Shown: positions 48,496-60,047 of the stretch, piece after piece
Numbering within the stretch: position 1 is the stretch's first letter
Layout: every line of letters starts with the position of its first letter
Source: Malus domestica
Lineage: Eukaryota > Streptophyta > Magnoliopsida > Rosales > Rosaceae
Assembly (NCBI RefSeq): GCF_042453785.1
Contig: NC_091674.1
Location: 28,097,501-28,161,500, forward strand
Length of the DNA: 64,000 bases
Direction of reading: 5' to 3'
Translations under genes and position numbers: made by a program
Notes under the pieces: model-generated
Databases searched by the model: none
What the model saw: the letters and a program-made list of their open reading frames with translations, nothing else
What the model was told of the DNA's origin: nothing

Positions 48496-51181
48496 TCATT
48501 GAATTGGCTCCTGATGGGGAGTCACTGCAGGTCCTGGAGCTATTGTGAACTGCAAGCCCCTGCGTTGCCCTGCCTGCAGCATAAATGCAACCTCAGTTGC
48601 TGCAAGTGCTGCTGCTTCCTGGAACAACAGTAACATATAAACAAATTAGCATGTAATTAAAAGAACATGTTAAAATTTGCATTCACGACCAGAAAGCTTC
48701 TTTGTCCGGAGACATGATTCCTGCTTTCTTTTTGTGCAGTGGGAAGCATGCCAAAGCCCGTTCAAGCTTCGTTATGTAACCAATCTAAGAAACAATATCT
48801 CATCTCACCAAGGATATATAAAAAAAATGATTATTCTTGGGTTTCTCAAAGACAGCAGAGGGCAGAACTTACCTGTCTTTGCCTTCGACGTTGTAATATG
48901 CTGATGGCCCAAGCCATAATGTAGCACGGGAGAAGAAAACCAGCAGCCCGGAGCATGAAAAGCTGTTAACATTTGATCATTTAGTTAGATAGTGCAACGA
49001 TCTGGAATGATATAAGACACATTCAAAATACTTATGCCACTTACAGAAAAAAAAGTGGATGCATCATCATCATCCCCGTCACCATTGGGGAGGGTCAATG
49101 CATGCCTCAAGAGGAGAAGAGCCATTAACTGCCGAGAAACAAGAGAGGAGACCAATACAAATTAAATTAAATTCTCTTATTCAACTGAGAGTAGAGCACG
49201 TGCTGCGGTTTAAACTGTGAATGTGCATAGCAACAAGTTGCAGGGCCCAGAACAGAACCTGCAACTAGTTACACTAGTTCAGAATGACCATAGAGAAAAG
49301 GTGCACTAAGAAAATATAAAAGTTAAAGATTAGGGATATTTTTTATAGCTGACAAAAGCTTCAGCTAGGTTATCCTCATCGTCTGATAAGATCCACAAAA
49401 TAAAATCAGAAAGAAAATGCGACGACAATATTTCATTCCAACATGGGCTACTATAAAGAACCACACATCATTAATGGCGACAACTATGGCTTACAATTAG
49501 AGCAACAGAGCGGCAAAAGGCTGCTCCACTAGCATTTGTGTCAGAATACTCATCATATTCGGCCTCTAGTAAGTGACGTTCAGCCGCTGCCATTGCTAAT
49601 AGTCGAGGATCACGCAAATCCAAAGGGGTACCAGAGATTGTCCAACCATCACTGTCAGACGGATCCAAGAAGCAAAACAACAAATCCAAACAGATACGAG
49701 TCTTAGATAAAGCTGTATGTTGTATTGACCTCAAGAAAATGGTAATGCAGAGAGACAGGCAAAGCTAAAGTGCCCAAGATATAAAAACAAGCAAAGTCCT
49801 CATCACATCTAGCCAAATGCTAATTTGCAAAAACGAAAGATAAAACGGAATAAAAAATCCTTACAACATGAACAAGGTTGCAAAGTATATGTAAATTCTA
49901 AACTTGCCTGATGTCAATTGTGGTATCTTCAGACTGAGGAGGAGGTGGTGGGGCAGTATAATCAGGTTGGTATGACTACATCAGAGAAACTTTTCGTAAA
50001 AACCCACTCAATGACTTGCAACTCATGAATGGAAAAAATTCATAATAACCAATTTTAATGACCAAGAGGTTACCAGCAAATGCTCACATGACTTTAATAT
50101 ATTACACAGATGCATCATCGTGGTTTATTGATAAAAACCAAATATCTTCTCATAATACAACATCATATTTCATCCTTTCCAGAAAAGAAAAGGCAAGACT
50201 ATTGACTAAGATAGCTTCAAACTAAGTGAAGTTGCTTACTTATATGAACATAAGCAACATCCCTGAAAAGTATAAATCTCGAACATAGAACTGAACGGAA
50301 CAGATTCTCTACTTAAAATCATAAAAAATTACAATTGCAGATGGTAAGGATTCTAGAAATTTACCTGATGACAAATTTCACAAATTATATCTCCCTTCTC
50401 ATTGCACCATCGCTGGACACATTTCCTATGAGCGAACTGAATGGAGAAACGAAAGAAAGAAATCACTGGCATTGGTTATCAACATATAATATTAGTCTAA
50501 GAAGTCACTGAAGTTGGTTAACAAACATAAGACAATGAGCATGATTCGGACGTTAAAACAACTAGTTTGCGATAAAAACTTCATATAGAGCTAAGATCTC
50601 TCCATATGGTCAAACCATAAACAAAAGGGATCACCAAAACATTTAATGGTAGGGCTTCATGCCACAAACTGATTTGGGCATATAGCTGACACTAACTGCG
50701 GTAGAAAAGAATTTCTGGACAGCACTAACAACAATCCAATTTAAACACTCAAGAGTAACCTACTTCAAGTATTTCTCTATCATAAATCTTGACGCATTTA
50801 AGTATTTGGGGTCAATGGAATCAAGAGAGTGATTCCCCTCACCCATAGCCCCCCAAAAAAATCCAAAATTCTAGTTTTTAAAAAAGGATATGTATCAATA
50901 AATCAACATACTTTTAAGCTACCGCTGCAAGAACAGGGGACCTCCAAATTTTTAACGCTATCTTCTTCCTGGCAAATGCGACATTCAACCGTCTGAATCA
51001 GAGGCTCTTCTTCTTCTTCAGCTATAGCCTTCTCCCCGACCCCCTTAACATCAATGGCACAAGTGGGTAGCTCAGCAGATTGGGAGCTTGAACCCTCTAC
51101 AGAAGATCCTGGGGTCTCACTCCCTTGCAAGCTTTCAGTTTTTGTGAAGCGGTCAACACACAACACCAGGTGATCACCCAT
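48496..51181 (-). CDS. RING-CH (MARCH-type) E3 ubiquitin ligase with DUF3675
   Basis: Seven coding exons on the minus strand: 50,912-51,181; 50,365-50,436; 49,908-49,975; 49,495-49,651; 49,045-49,128; 48,873-48,962; 48,496-48,618. They join without a frame break into 287 residues. The RING-CH finger is C67-x2-C70-x12-C83-x-C85-x7-H93-x2-C96-x12-C109-x2-C112 (C4HC3), split between exons 1 and 2. SYQPDYTAPPPPPQSE, DGWTISGTPLDLRDPRLLAMAAAER and YDEYSDTNASGAAFCRS follow, hallmarks of the plant DUF3675 group. Two membrane segments lie at about 183-205 and 219-240. Such proteins are membrane-bound ubiquitin ligases. The ATG at 51,181 gives MGDHLVL, the usual start; an upstream GTG frame is not used. 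Intron 3 has a GC donor. The leader probably contains an intron (acceptor GGATGCAG near 51,202). Confidence 0.93.
49901..49908 (-). other. GC-AG intron donor in the E3 ligase gene
   Basis: After exon 3 (minus strand) the sequence is CAG followed by GCAAGT, the classical GC donor consensus. Only this junction joins ATC-AG to T-GAT in frame with the acceptor CTGACAG at 49,652-49,658. No GT nearby gives a continuous protein. Confidence 0.85.
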
Positions 51182-52080
51182 TCGCACTCAAATTAAAACT
51201 CCTGCATCCACAACACAGAGAGAAACTTCAATCATTTCAATACAATCTCCTTAAGAATACAATAAGATCCACCACATTGAAAGTTAGGTATGTAGAAAAT
51301 CACGATGATGGGTTCCATTGATCACAGAAAAAAAAAAAAAAAACCTGCATGTGAAGAAATATTTAAGGAATTGGATCTTAAACCACCTTTAAAACAAAAA
51401 GGCAGAAAACCAAACGTTAAAGCTTATAACTTTCCCAAACTACCCTGCATTCGAATGCTTTCAGCCGCATGTTCGGATGCTAAGAAGAATATAACATAAA
51501 AGGCCAAACAAAAAGCAAAGCAAATCAAAAGAATCTAACATTGTATACTAATAAACCGATACAGCACGATCAGTGCTCCATTGGCCCCATCTAATATTCC
51601 AACTATAACCTAGGCAATAAGAAAGCCAAGAAAAAAGAATCACCTGCTTTCTCAGATACCAAACAAGAAGCCCCCCACTTGCCGAATCCCTAACCCACCA
51701 AAATCCCCAAACTTCCCAAACCCAATACACTAAATCGCCACTCGAATTTCACAAAACTCACCGATTCGATCCAATCGCCGATGCAAAAAATCACAACCCA
51801 GATCGAAATGCAACAACTTTATGATCCCCAACACCGAAAAATGCAAAATCTACAAAAAAAATACACTCTGAAAATTCAGAAAAAGGAACTTACAAGAAAT
51901 TTAAACAAAGTGGGGGAAAAATGAGAATCGAAATTCGAAAGCACCTCTGACAAGACCCGGAATTTGAGCTGTGGAAACGCTGAGAAATTCCTCTGTTGTG
52001 AAAAAGTCTCTGGCTTTTAACCTTTTCCTTTTCCACGAGAGACAAAAAATTAAAATTTAATTTAATTTAATTTCCAAGGC
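51182..52080 (-). promoter_or_regulatory. Leader and promoter region of the E3 ligase
   Basis: On the minus strand, CAGAG followed by GTGCTT near 51,940-51,950 looks like a splice donor, pairing with the acceptor near 51,202. That would make a first non-coding exon around 51,945-52,030. This is inferred from splice-like motifs only. Confidence 0.4.
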
Positions 52081-52707
52081 ATCAGGTTTGGGTTCGAGGA
52101 GCCTGGGGATGGTAACGTCCATCCAAAGCAAGGGTACAATCCTCTGTGGGTTCCGTACCAAATGGAGGGTTTTAGGTAAATCGGTGCCGTTGAGTTAGAC
52201 AAGATTGTGACTTGGAAGGTCCAGCTGTACTTCGTTCCTTCCCCTGCTGGCGGGTCCGCGGATTTAGCGCTTGTTTTAATAGTAAACGAATAGGACAATG
52301 CCATGTCATGAAAGGAAATATAAACGAGTTTTGTTTTGTTTTTTTTTTTTTTTTCTGTTGTTTTCTTTTTTTGTTGGATAATTTTCTTCTTTTAATTTTT
52401 TTTGTCAAACTTCTTTTTTAATCATATATTCAATTTTGTTAGGCAGATTATTTTTAAAGTAAAAATAATGAAAATGGCTTGAAAACTTTGAGTTTTAACG
52501 ATAAGAACAAAATAAAAGGTGTGAATAGTATCAAAATTGACTTCTTATATAGTTTTTCGTTAATGTGAACAGTAACATGAGTTTTTCGTTAAAATTTCAT
52601 ATTTTTAAACCCATATAACAAGTAATCATTTCTAACCTAAAAGGGAATTATTTTTTGCAATATTTTATACAATAACAATTATAAAGTAAGAGAATTGTGG
52701 TTGAGTT

Positions 52708-52940
52708 AGGGCTTGTTTGGATATACTTTTAAAATGTTGAAAACTCTTTTAGAAAAAATGTTTTTGGGTTTCAAAAGCATTTAAAGTGCTTTCTGTAAGA
52801 AACACCAATATGTGCTTCTTCCGGGAAGCACTTTAAGTGCTTTTCCAGGATTTACTTGTATTTTTACAAAGAATTAGTTCCAAAAACATTTTCACCAAAA
52901 ACACTTTCAGTTATTTTAAAAATACATCCAAAAGAGCTCT
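52708..52940. mobile_element. TTTTAAAATGACTGAAA foldback MITE, copy 4
   Basis: The left end GGGCTTGTTTGGATATACTTTTAAAATGTTGAAAACTC pairs with the inverted right end GAGCTCTTTTGGATGTATTTTTAAAATAACTGAAAGTG. TTA flanks both ends, a possible 3-bp duplication. Between the arms are AAAGCATTTAAAGTGCTTTC and GGAAGCACTTTAAGTGCTTTTCC. Confidence 0.75.
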
Positions 52941-54056
52941 TAAACTTTCATCATTGTCGGCAATCATGTTGCGGGATTTGTAATTTTTTACATAAATTCA
53001 TATGGTAGCAGCTAATAATTAGGTGACACGCATAAGTTCTTTCAGCTCAAAATTATGGTATGACCTAAAGCTAGTAATGAGAATAATCAATCTTCCCTTA
53101 AACTTGTTGTTACCCAAAAAACAAAAAAAGCATTCATCATTGTGCCTAAGTCTCGAATTAGGATTCCTTCTTCTTTTTAATAAAAATGATAAAGCAATTT
53201 TGAATTTTTCATGATGACTTGCGAAATTGAATATTTGAAATACAAGTGGAACCCCATTGATCGGTTCATGTACATATGAGTTGAATTTATGAATATATGA
53301 GTTTTTTTTTTTGTTGTTGTAAAGAAATCAGCTAGCAGTTTCGTTAAGATAATCTATTTTTTCAGATGTTAGAAAATTTACAGGTACATTTCAACTTTTT
53401 CCGTCCACTATCGTGCCATTCACTAATACCAAAAGTTGAACTCAGAATGTGTTATATAAAATATGAATCTAAAATATATTCTCAATTACTAGGCCACCTC
53501 GTGGTGATTAGTGAACATAGGAGTTAACTCTCCTAGAAACACCGGATAACGTCATAACTTGACTTTTTACCTTTGTTGAAACAAGTGTGCAAATTTTTGT
53601 GAATACTTAACTCATTTTTGTCATTTCATGTGCCAATAAGATTTTTCTTTGGTCAAAACCAAGAATTCCAATGAAAGATATACCGGAATATTATTTAGAG
53701 AATCTTGACACGATATTATTTAGAAAGTTTTGCACAAAAAAAGCTGGTATGAAATTTTAAATAAAATGGAGTCACACTAAACAAACATTAAAAAAAATAT
53801 CAAACAAGCCTTAGGCTTTTCTTGTTGATGATGGTGACAGTATTGATGATAACGATGATAATTGTTTGGACTCGTTTCAAACTACTTTAAAAACAAAAAC
53901 ATTTTTGCTCATAAGTTTTTATTTCTCTTAGAAATGCTATTGTTACAAACAAATCGGAATTTTTGGTACAAGTTCAAGTTCATCACTTGGAAGTGTTTCT
54001 TCATGAAACACCTCACATGTGCTTCTCCAAAATGATATGTGCCTCTCTAAAAAGTA

Positions 54057-54336
54057 AGAGCACATTTGGAAGTGTTTTTGAAATGATTAAAAATGTTTTT
54101 AATGAAAATGTTTTTATACCAATCTTTAGTAACAATGCAAGTGAATCTTCAAAAATCACTTGAAATACTTCATGCAAAAAGCGTATAACTGGTGTTTCTT
54201 GCACAAACAGTTCAAGTGCCTTTCAACCCAAAAATATTTTCTTTAAAAATACTTTTAGTCGTTTAAAAGTACTTCAAATGTGTATTTTTTCTAAAAATGC
54301 TTTTAGTCGTTTAAAAGTACTTCAAATGTGTCTTAA
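54057..54336. mobile_element. TTTTAAAATGACTGAAA foldback MITE, copy 5, rearranged
   Basis: AGAGCACATTTGGAAGTGTTTTTGAAATGATTAAAAATG at the left pairs with AAATACTTTTAGTCGTTTAAAAGTACTTCAAATGTG at the right. The right arm is directly duplicated (about 54,250-54,283 and 54,298-54,331). Confidence 0.6.
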
Positions 54337-54672
54337 TTCTATGACCTAGAAGAACTTTTTTAGGTTTTAATATGGAGTTACATCTATATGTGAATATTTT
54401 CAAATTTCATGGGTGGATCATGATTTTTCACAAAAGAAAAAAAAAAGGAAAAATCATGACCCGGGGGGGGTTACTTGACAGAAGATGTATATTCCACCTC
54501 AAAAGAGGAGGTGACTTATGTTATAGAAAAATTAATGAAAATAATTTGAAAATTTTAGGTTTTAATAATAAGAAAAAAATAAAATAAATAATATCATGAT
54601 TATTTTTTTAATATAAAAATATAATTTTTCATTAAAATGAATATTATTAAGAGTTTTTCGTTAAAGTACCGT

Positions 54673-54724
54673 ACTATATTCTCGTATATAAGCAACATAC
54701 TATATTCTCATATATAAGCAACAT
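54673..54724 (+). promoter_or_regulatory. Duplicated TATA segment before the EMB514-like gene
   Basis: A 26-bp unit, ACTATATTCTCGTATATAAGC plus AACAT, is present twice in tandem (54,673-54,698 and 54,699-54,724) with one difference. Each copy contains TATATAAGC. The two TATA candidates lie about 80 and 55 bp before the start codon, so the downstream one would leave a leader of only about 25 nt. Confidence 0.6.
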
Positions 54725-54767
54725 AAAATCCTAGGTTTTGGCTTCACACAGAATCACAATCGCAAAG

Positions 54768-56276
54768 ATGGTAGAGAAACTCGCCGAAACCTCGGAGGCC
54801 ACCGCCGCTGCTACCGCTGAAGGCGCTAAACACATGGACCTAGAAGCTTCAGAGCCTGCTGCCGCTCAAAATTCCGATGAGATTGAAGCCATTAATGGGG
54901 AGGTGGAGGCAAACTCGAAGCGGGTCAGGGACGAGGAGGGGAGTGAAGGAAACGATGCTAAGAAGACGAAGGTGGAGAAGTCGCCGGAGGAAGAACGGTT
55001 GGAGGAGAAGTTAGGGGAAGGGGAGAACTCGGGTCGGGTCAGCTTGGGTCCGAAGAGTTTTGGGTCTTCGGTGGAGATGTTCGATTACTTCTACAAATTC
55101 CTCCATTACTGGCCTACTGATCTCAATGTCAATAAGGTACCCAAAACAAAGCTATTTGATTATTCTTAATCTTTTCAGCCCTATTTTTCTTTTGCTGAAA
55201 GTTAAAGATTGGAACTTTTTGTTAGTGTATAGCAATATAATGTATTATTTATTCAATTTGGTGTTTTGTAATCGAGATTAATTAGGATTTGGGAAATTTA
55301 GTTTTGGGTTGTTTGCTTTCCTTCGTTTGGATGATCAACGACTGAGGATTTGGGTATTACATAGTTTTATGAAATAAATTTTAGTTAGGATTCGGCTACA
55401 TATGCTAATGCGGTATTACAAATAGGTTTTTGTTTTAATCAGTGAATTTGGAGTTGTTACGTTTGATTTATTCAATCTGATTGCTAGAAAGATCGAGGGG
55501 AGGGGAAGAAAATAAGAGTGCAAAAGTCACCTGGCTACGGAAAATATTGGTTTCGAGTTGAATGTTATGTTTCGAATTTGAGTGAGTATTATTCATTCAT
55601 GTGTTTGACGATATAGTTTGTGTGAATGTGAATTCTCTTCGAATTTGGTAGGAAGCTCGATGATGGTAGTTCTTTATTCAAAATTTCAAATTCACTGCCT
55701 TGGTCTTTTGCTACATGAAGCTAGAATCTGTTCACATAACTCTGGATTTTAGTTCACAGAGTTGAATTATATTTACACAATGAGGTCAGCTTTAGAATTT
55801 TCAACTAAAAAATGATGAATTTTGTAAGATCTGTGTAAAATGGTTGTGATTGTGGCATATAGTGCTTTGATTTTGAGATTGCTTCGCTGCCTTGCATTGT
55901 ATCTAGGTTTATTGGATGAAGTTTTTTTATTGAAATTCTTGTTATATTGCAGTATGAGCATCTGGTTTTGCTCGACTTGCTTAAGAAGGGTCATGCCGAG
56001 CCCGATAAGAAGATTGGTGGAGGGGTCAAGGCATTCCAAGTTCGGATCCATCCGTTGTATAAAAGTAGGTGCTTCTTCCTCATTAGGGAAGATGAAGTTG
56101 TTGATGATTTTAGCTTCAGGAAGTGTGTGGATCAGATACTTCCCTTGCCTGAGAACATGAAAGCAAACGCTGATGCGAATAAAGCCTTAGGTGGCAAGGG
56201 CGGCAGGGGTGGTGGCAGTGGTGGAAGAGGAGGCTGGCGTGGTCGTGGAAGGGGTAAAGCCGAGAAACTAAACTAA
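54768..56276 (+). CDS. EMB514: EMBRYO DEFECTIVE 514-like protein (DUF3223)
   Basis: Two exons (54,768-55,136; 55,953-56,276) join in phase 0 to give 230 residues. The N-terminal 90 residues are acidic and Ala/Glu/Lys-rich, with a basic cluster DAKKTKVEK that could be a nuclear signal. Residues 94-192 form the DUF3223/DeCL domain: GPKSFGSSVEMFDYFYKFLHYWP, then DKKIGGGVKAFQVR and the ending FSFRKCVDQILPLP. Residues 203-223 are an RGG-like glycine/arginine tail (GGRGGWRGRGRG), suggesting RNA binding. Arabidopsis EMB514 is needed for embryo development; the same domain occurs in the DCL plastid protein and at the C terminus of NRPE1, and is linked to rRNA processing in plastids. The absence of a transit peptide favours the EMB514 branch. 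The first ATG is at 54,768; the frame is open upstream only through a TTG. Confidence 0.92.
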
Positions 56277-57940
56277 AATATCAAGTTTTCTCCTTGCTGG
56301 CGGGCGTTTTGCGTTTAGCAGAGGTTCAAAGTGGAAAATTTTTGGACCGGTTAAATTACCTCCTTTTATTGCACTAAACAGTTGTATTATTCAAATTTTG
56401 ATTCTTAATGGCTTCTTTCGCCGTTTCTATTGCGATTAATGTACTATGTTTGCACACTAATACAAAAAATTTAGGATCTTAGCTGAAATCATCAACCTTG
56501 CTGTAAAAATACACACTTTCGAAAAATGGTGTTTTTGTTATGGTGTAGATGGTGATACCACATTTCTTTATAATGCTTGGTTGAGTTCAAGGACTATTGC
56601 CCCTAAACAATTCTTTCCATTAGAGCATTTCAATCGAGATATATAGAAGTCACATTCGGCCATCACCAATCAATGGCATTTGGCCGATATTAGCCTAAAT
56701 TGAACATATATAATCTCCAATCAAATGGCATCTTGATAAACTTTGTAGCCTCATGAAGGTCCACCATCAACATCAATGCTATCGTCTCCATCTAACCACC
56801 TATCGTTAGGTGTAGGGTTTTATTATAAAAAATCTGCATGATAATAGCATTGGAATATCCTATATATAAGTTGGGTTGTATTTTGTCATATGGCGATGTG
56901 AGAAGAGAATCTATTCTCCAACATGCTCCTTCACGAGTGACGACACATAGTGTCATAAGTCATTGATCGACCGGTCATATTTCAATCTTTAGTATGTCAT
57001 TATTCAGCCTTTGCTGTCAGTTTTCGAAGGCTCAGTTGTTCAGTAGCCTTAAGTTGGAGATAGCGCATCTTTCGAAAGCCCAACTTCAAAAAGCGTGTTC
57101 AAGTCCAATAAATCGAGCCCATGACATGTCGAAAGAATTATATTTTTTAGGGCTAAAATTGTGACCAGGCACTTACTTTTCCCCATCTTTACATCTTTCC
57201 CATTGGAGGAAGACTAAAATATACATTTCTACAATGTAAAATAAGATGTAAATATGGCTTTTACATTCCAAATTTGTATACTTACACCTTAAAAAGTATA
57301 AACAAGAAATGTAAAACGCACATCTTTCAATATATTACAACTCCCATTAAAAATGCTTTTACAAATTAAGATCCTATATGGAATCTTTCTTTCACATATT
57401 GCTCAACCTTTATTACAGTGGTGGAAATATATTGAACTCTTGCATGACGGCGTGGGTTCAAATCCCGTTGATGACTAATTTAACATCTAATTTAACAAAA
57501 TTTATCTTTTAACAAAAACAAAAAAATAGCAAGAAGTTTTAACCAAAATGTTAATCAAGTACTCGGTGCTTGTTATTTTGTATTTTTGATGAACCGGAAG
57601 AGAGAATTTGAATTCAAATATCCATCAATATTGGGAACAAAAATTACTCATTGTCCATTTTTAACCGCAGAACTATCACCCCTACTCATTGCTACTATAA
57701 GACCATCTCCAGTCAAGGAAGATTAAATGTAGCTATTAGTTATGTTTTTAGTCCTCTTAAAATAAATATTTTAAAGACTATTTTAGGGCTAAATTTTTCC
57801 ATCTCCATTCATCTATGGCTATATTTTTTCCTTTCAAATTTTATTACTTTTTGGGTCAAATTTAGTTTGCCATGGGACTACATGTTGCCCATCTTGAAGC
57901 CAAACTTAGCCTGATTCTTGCTACTTTGTAATTAGTAATA
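56277..57940. other. EMB514 3' flank and intergenic DNA
   Basis: No gene is seen. At about 57,415-57,480 a tRNA-like stretch with GTGGGTTCAAATCCCGTTGATG is probably a SINE fragment rather than a tRNA gene, since no cloverleaf forms around it. Confidence 0.4.
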
Positions 57941-57944
57941 TGAT

Positions 57945-58085
57945 ATAGTAGTGTTTCTTTTTACTTGTAAGTGAGAGGTCTTAGGTTCGATTCTCACCAA
58001 TGAAGAATTTGAACAACATTATTGATTGCCCACTATGAGGCTAAACCCACTCCATTCTCCTTAGATAATATAATTTGTTTAAAAT
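57945..58085 (+). mobile_element. tRNA-related SINE, AGGTTCGATTCTC family
   Basis: The order is TAGTGTTTCTTTTTACTTGTAAGTGAGAGGTCTTAGGTTCGATTCTCACCAATGAAGAATTTGAAC, then ATTATTGATTGCCCACTATGAGGCTAAACCCACTCC and TTAGATAATATAATTTG with an A-rich tail. It is collinear with the copy at 58,535 and the inverted copy at 20,268. Confidence 0.7.
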
Positions 58086-58164
58086 AAAAAAAATAAAAAA
58101 TAAAAAACTTAGCCTGATTCATTTAGCCGTTTGGTTTGAGACTGGTTTTGTAAAATTTAAAGCT

Positions 58165-58422
58165 GGGCTCATTCGGATGTGCTTTTAAAATTACTGAAAA
58201 CACTTTTAGAGAAAATATTTTTTTTTGTTCCAAAAGCACTTAAAGTGATTTATGGAAGAAGTACATAACTTATGCTTCTTCCAGGAAGCACATAACTTGT
58301 GTTTCTTCCAAGAAGCACTTTATGTGTTTTTCCAGAATTTACTTGCATTTTTACTAAGAATTGATTAAACAATTTCACCAAAAGCGCTTTCAGTCATTTC
58401 AAAAATACATCCAAACGAGCTC
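58165..58422. mobile_element. TTTTAAAATGACTGAAA foldback MITE, copy 6
   Basis: GGGCTCATTCGGATGTGCTTTTAAAATTACTGAAAACAC pairs with the inverted right end GAGCTCGTTTGGATGTATTTTTGAAATGACTGAAAGCGC. It contains a partial internal duplication of TTCTTCCAGGAAGCACATAACTTGTG. It lies between the two SINE copies. Confidence 0.75.
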
Positions 58423-58534
58423 ACATATAGCGTATGACCCTTGACAAGAGATGGCCTAACTCTTCTATGTTCTAATTGGCCACCACTCATATGCAATAAT
58501 AAAAAAAATGAAAAGGTCACATAGTACTGCAGTC

Positions 58535-58668
58535 TAGTAGTATTCTTCTTTACTTGTACCTGAGAGGTCTCAGGTTCGATTATTGCCAAATGCGAGTTTG
58601 AACCATATTATTGCTAGCCAATTGTGAGGTTAAGCTTACTCCCCCCTAGATAATATCATTTGTAACAA
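58535..58668 (+). mobile_element. tRNA-related SINE, AGGTTCGATTCTC family
   Basis: TAGTATTCTTCTTTACTTGTACCTGAGAGGTCTCAGGTTCGATTATTGCCAAATGCGAGTTTGAACCATATTATTGCTAGCC is followed by TGTGAGGTTAAGCTTACTCC and TAGATAATATCATTTGT with an A tail, as in the upstream copy. Confidence 0.7.
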
Positions 58669-59096
58669 AAAAAAATGAAAAAGTACTTCTTAATTAATCA
58701 AACTATTCCTAACTGATGACAGAAAATAAATTCTACATGATATAGTATCTCCCTTCTCTTCCCACTAATCATAACTTCATAATTTAATGAATAAGCCATT
58801 AATTTGTAAATGATTATTGATACGTTACATGCATCCATATTAAAACCCAATCCACAGTGTAGTGTAATTAATCTGAGCAAAGTTATTTTTTACAATTTGA
58901 AAAATGAACAAAAAACCACAAAAAAATTATAGAGCATAATCTTATTTTTCAAAATTAAAATGGATAGGGTGAATCAATTTAATGCCATATAATATTCGTT
59001 CACGAAGGAAAATAATATGAGACTTCTATAAAAATTTTGTTGATTTCAACCTGTATATCCAGTATCCACAATACTTTTTTCTTTTTAGAAAAAATT

Positions 59097-60047
59097 AGGT
59101 TCTCATCCTTTCTTTTGCTACTCCATTGATTAAAATCTTATTTCTTTTCAATTTTTTATCAAGGTCCTTGGGTATTAATAACATCATTAATTATTTCAAT
59201 AATAAAATATTTTTTATGTCTAAATATATTCATTTAATGTTAAAAATGTTACAGTTAGTATATTTATATTTATGACTAAATTTTTTATCATATATTTTTA
59301 GTTTTAGTTTGTACCCATTTTTAATTTGTAATTCTTTTTTAACTTGTACCAATTTTCTTTTCGGTTTTAATTTGTACCCATATATTAATTTCTTTTTGTG
59401 CCCATATTTTTTAAAGTTTATTTGTATTTGTACCCATATTTTTTTTGTATTTGTACTTTTTATTTTGCAAAATGTACCCATGCTAATTATATGTACCCAT
59501 TCATGTAAAACTTTTTAATCTTAAAATATACTCATTCTTAAATATAGCAATTTGTTATATGTAAAATGTACCCTTTTTTTATATAAAATCTATTCAATTT
59601 TTTTCCAATCCATTTTAAACTTATATGGGTACATTCTTTTTTCCTTGATTTTAAAATGTATCCATGTCAAGTTTAATTGAAGAAATTTACTAATATTATT
59701 AAGCCTAATATCTTTCTTTTTTTGTGATTTTGAAGAATGTACCCATGTTTTGATACAATAATTTTTTGGGTTAATTTTGATGAATGTGCCCATGTTTATA
59801 CACACACACACACACAAACACAATAGTATATTTATATTTTAATATTTTTAATCCCACAAATTATGGTTTTTTTATATTTAAAATCTCATTTATATAAACA
59901 ACTAAAATTTCTAATTTTTAATTTAAAAAATATAGTAACGTACATAGAAATAAATTTTTACATTAATTTCAGGGACCTTGATAAAAAATTAAAAACCAAC
60001 AAGATTTCAATCATAAAATATTCATAACTAAGGACCGCATCCAAAGT
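59097..60047. mobile_element. TACCCAT-repeat TIR element, copy 2
   Basis: Closely similar along its whole length to copy 1 (18,161-19,097), including the inverted ends TCAAGGTCCTTGGGTATTAAT and GGACCGCATCC, and the series of TACCCAT/ATGGGTA motifs. A short (CA)n run at about 59,800 is longer than in copy 1. It ends about 640 bp upstream of the RKD TATA box. Confidence 0.7.

Larger units (their letters stand above)
52081..54672. other. Intergenic DNA with MITEs, no other gene seen
   Basis: AT-rich DNA with poly-T tracts. It contains MITE copies at 52,708 and 54,057 (separate entries). The word TTTTCGTTAA(A/T) recurs, for example near 52,555 and 52,582. No coding sequence is recognised. Confidence 0.4.

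Noticed and set aside
51182-51187. Upstream start for the E3 ligase, two codons earlier
   Set aside because: That codon is GTG; the first ATG (51,181) gives the MGDH start usual for the family.
54738-54767. Upstream start for the EMB514-like protein, ten codons earlier
   Set aside because: It would begin with TTG; the first ATG at 54,768 is in good context and gives the expected N terminus.
57415-57480. tRNA gene suggested by GGGTTCAAATCCCG
   Set aside because: Only a box-B-like segment is convincing; acceptor and anticodon stems do not form, so a SINE fragment is more likely.
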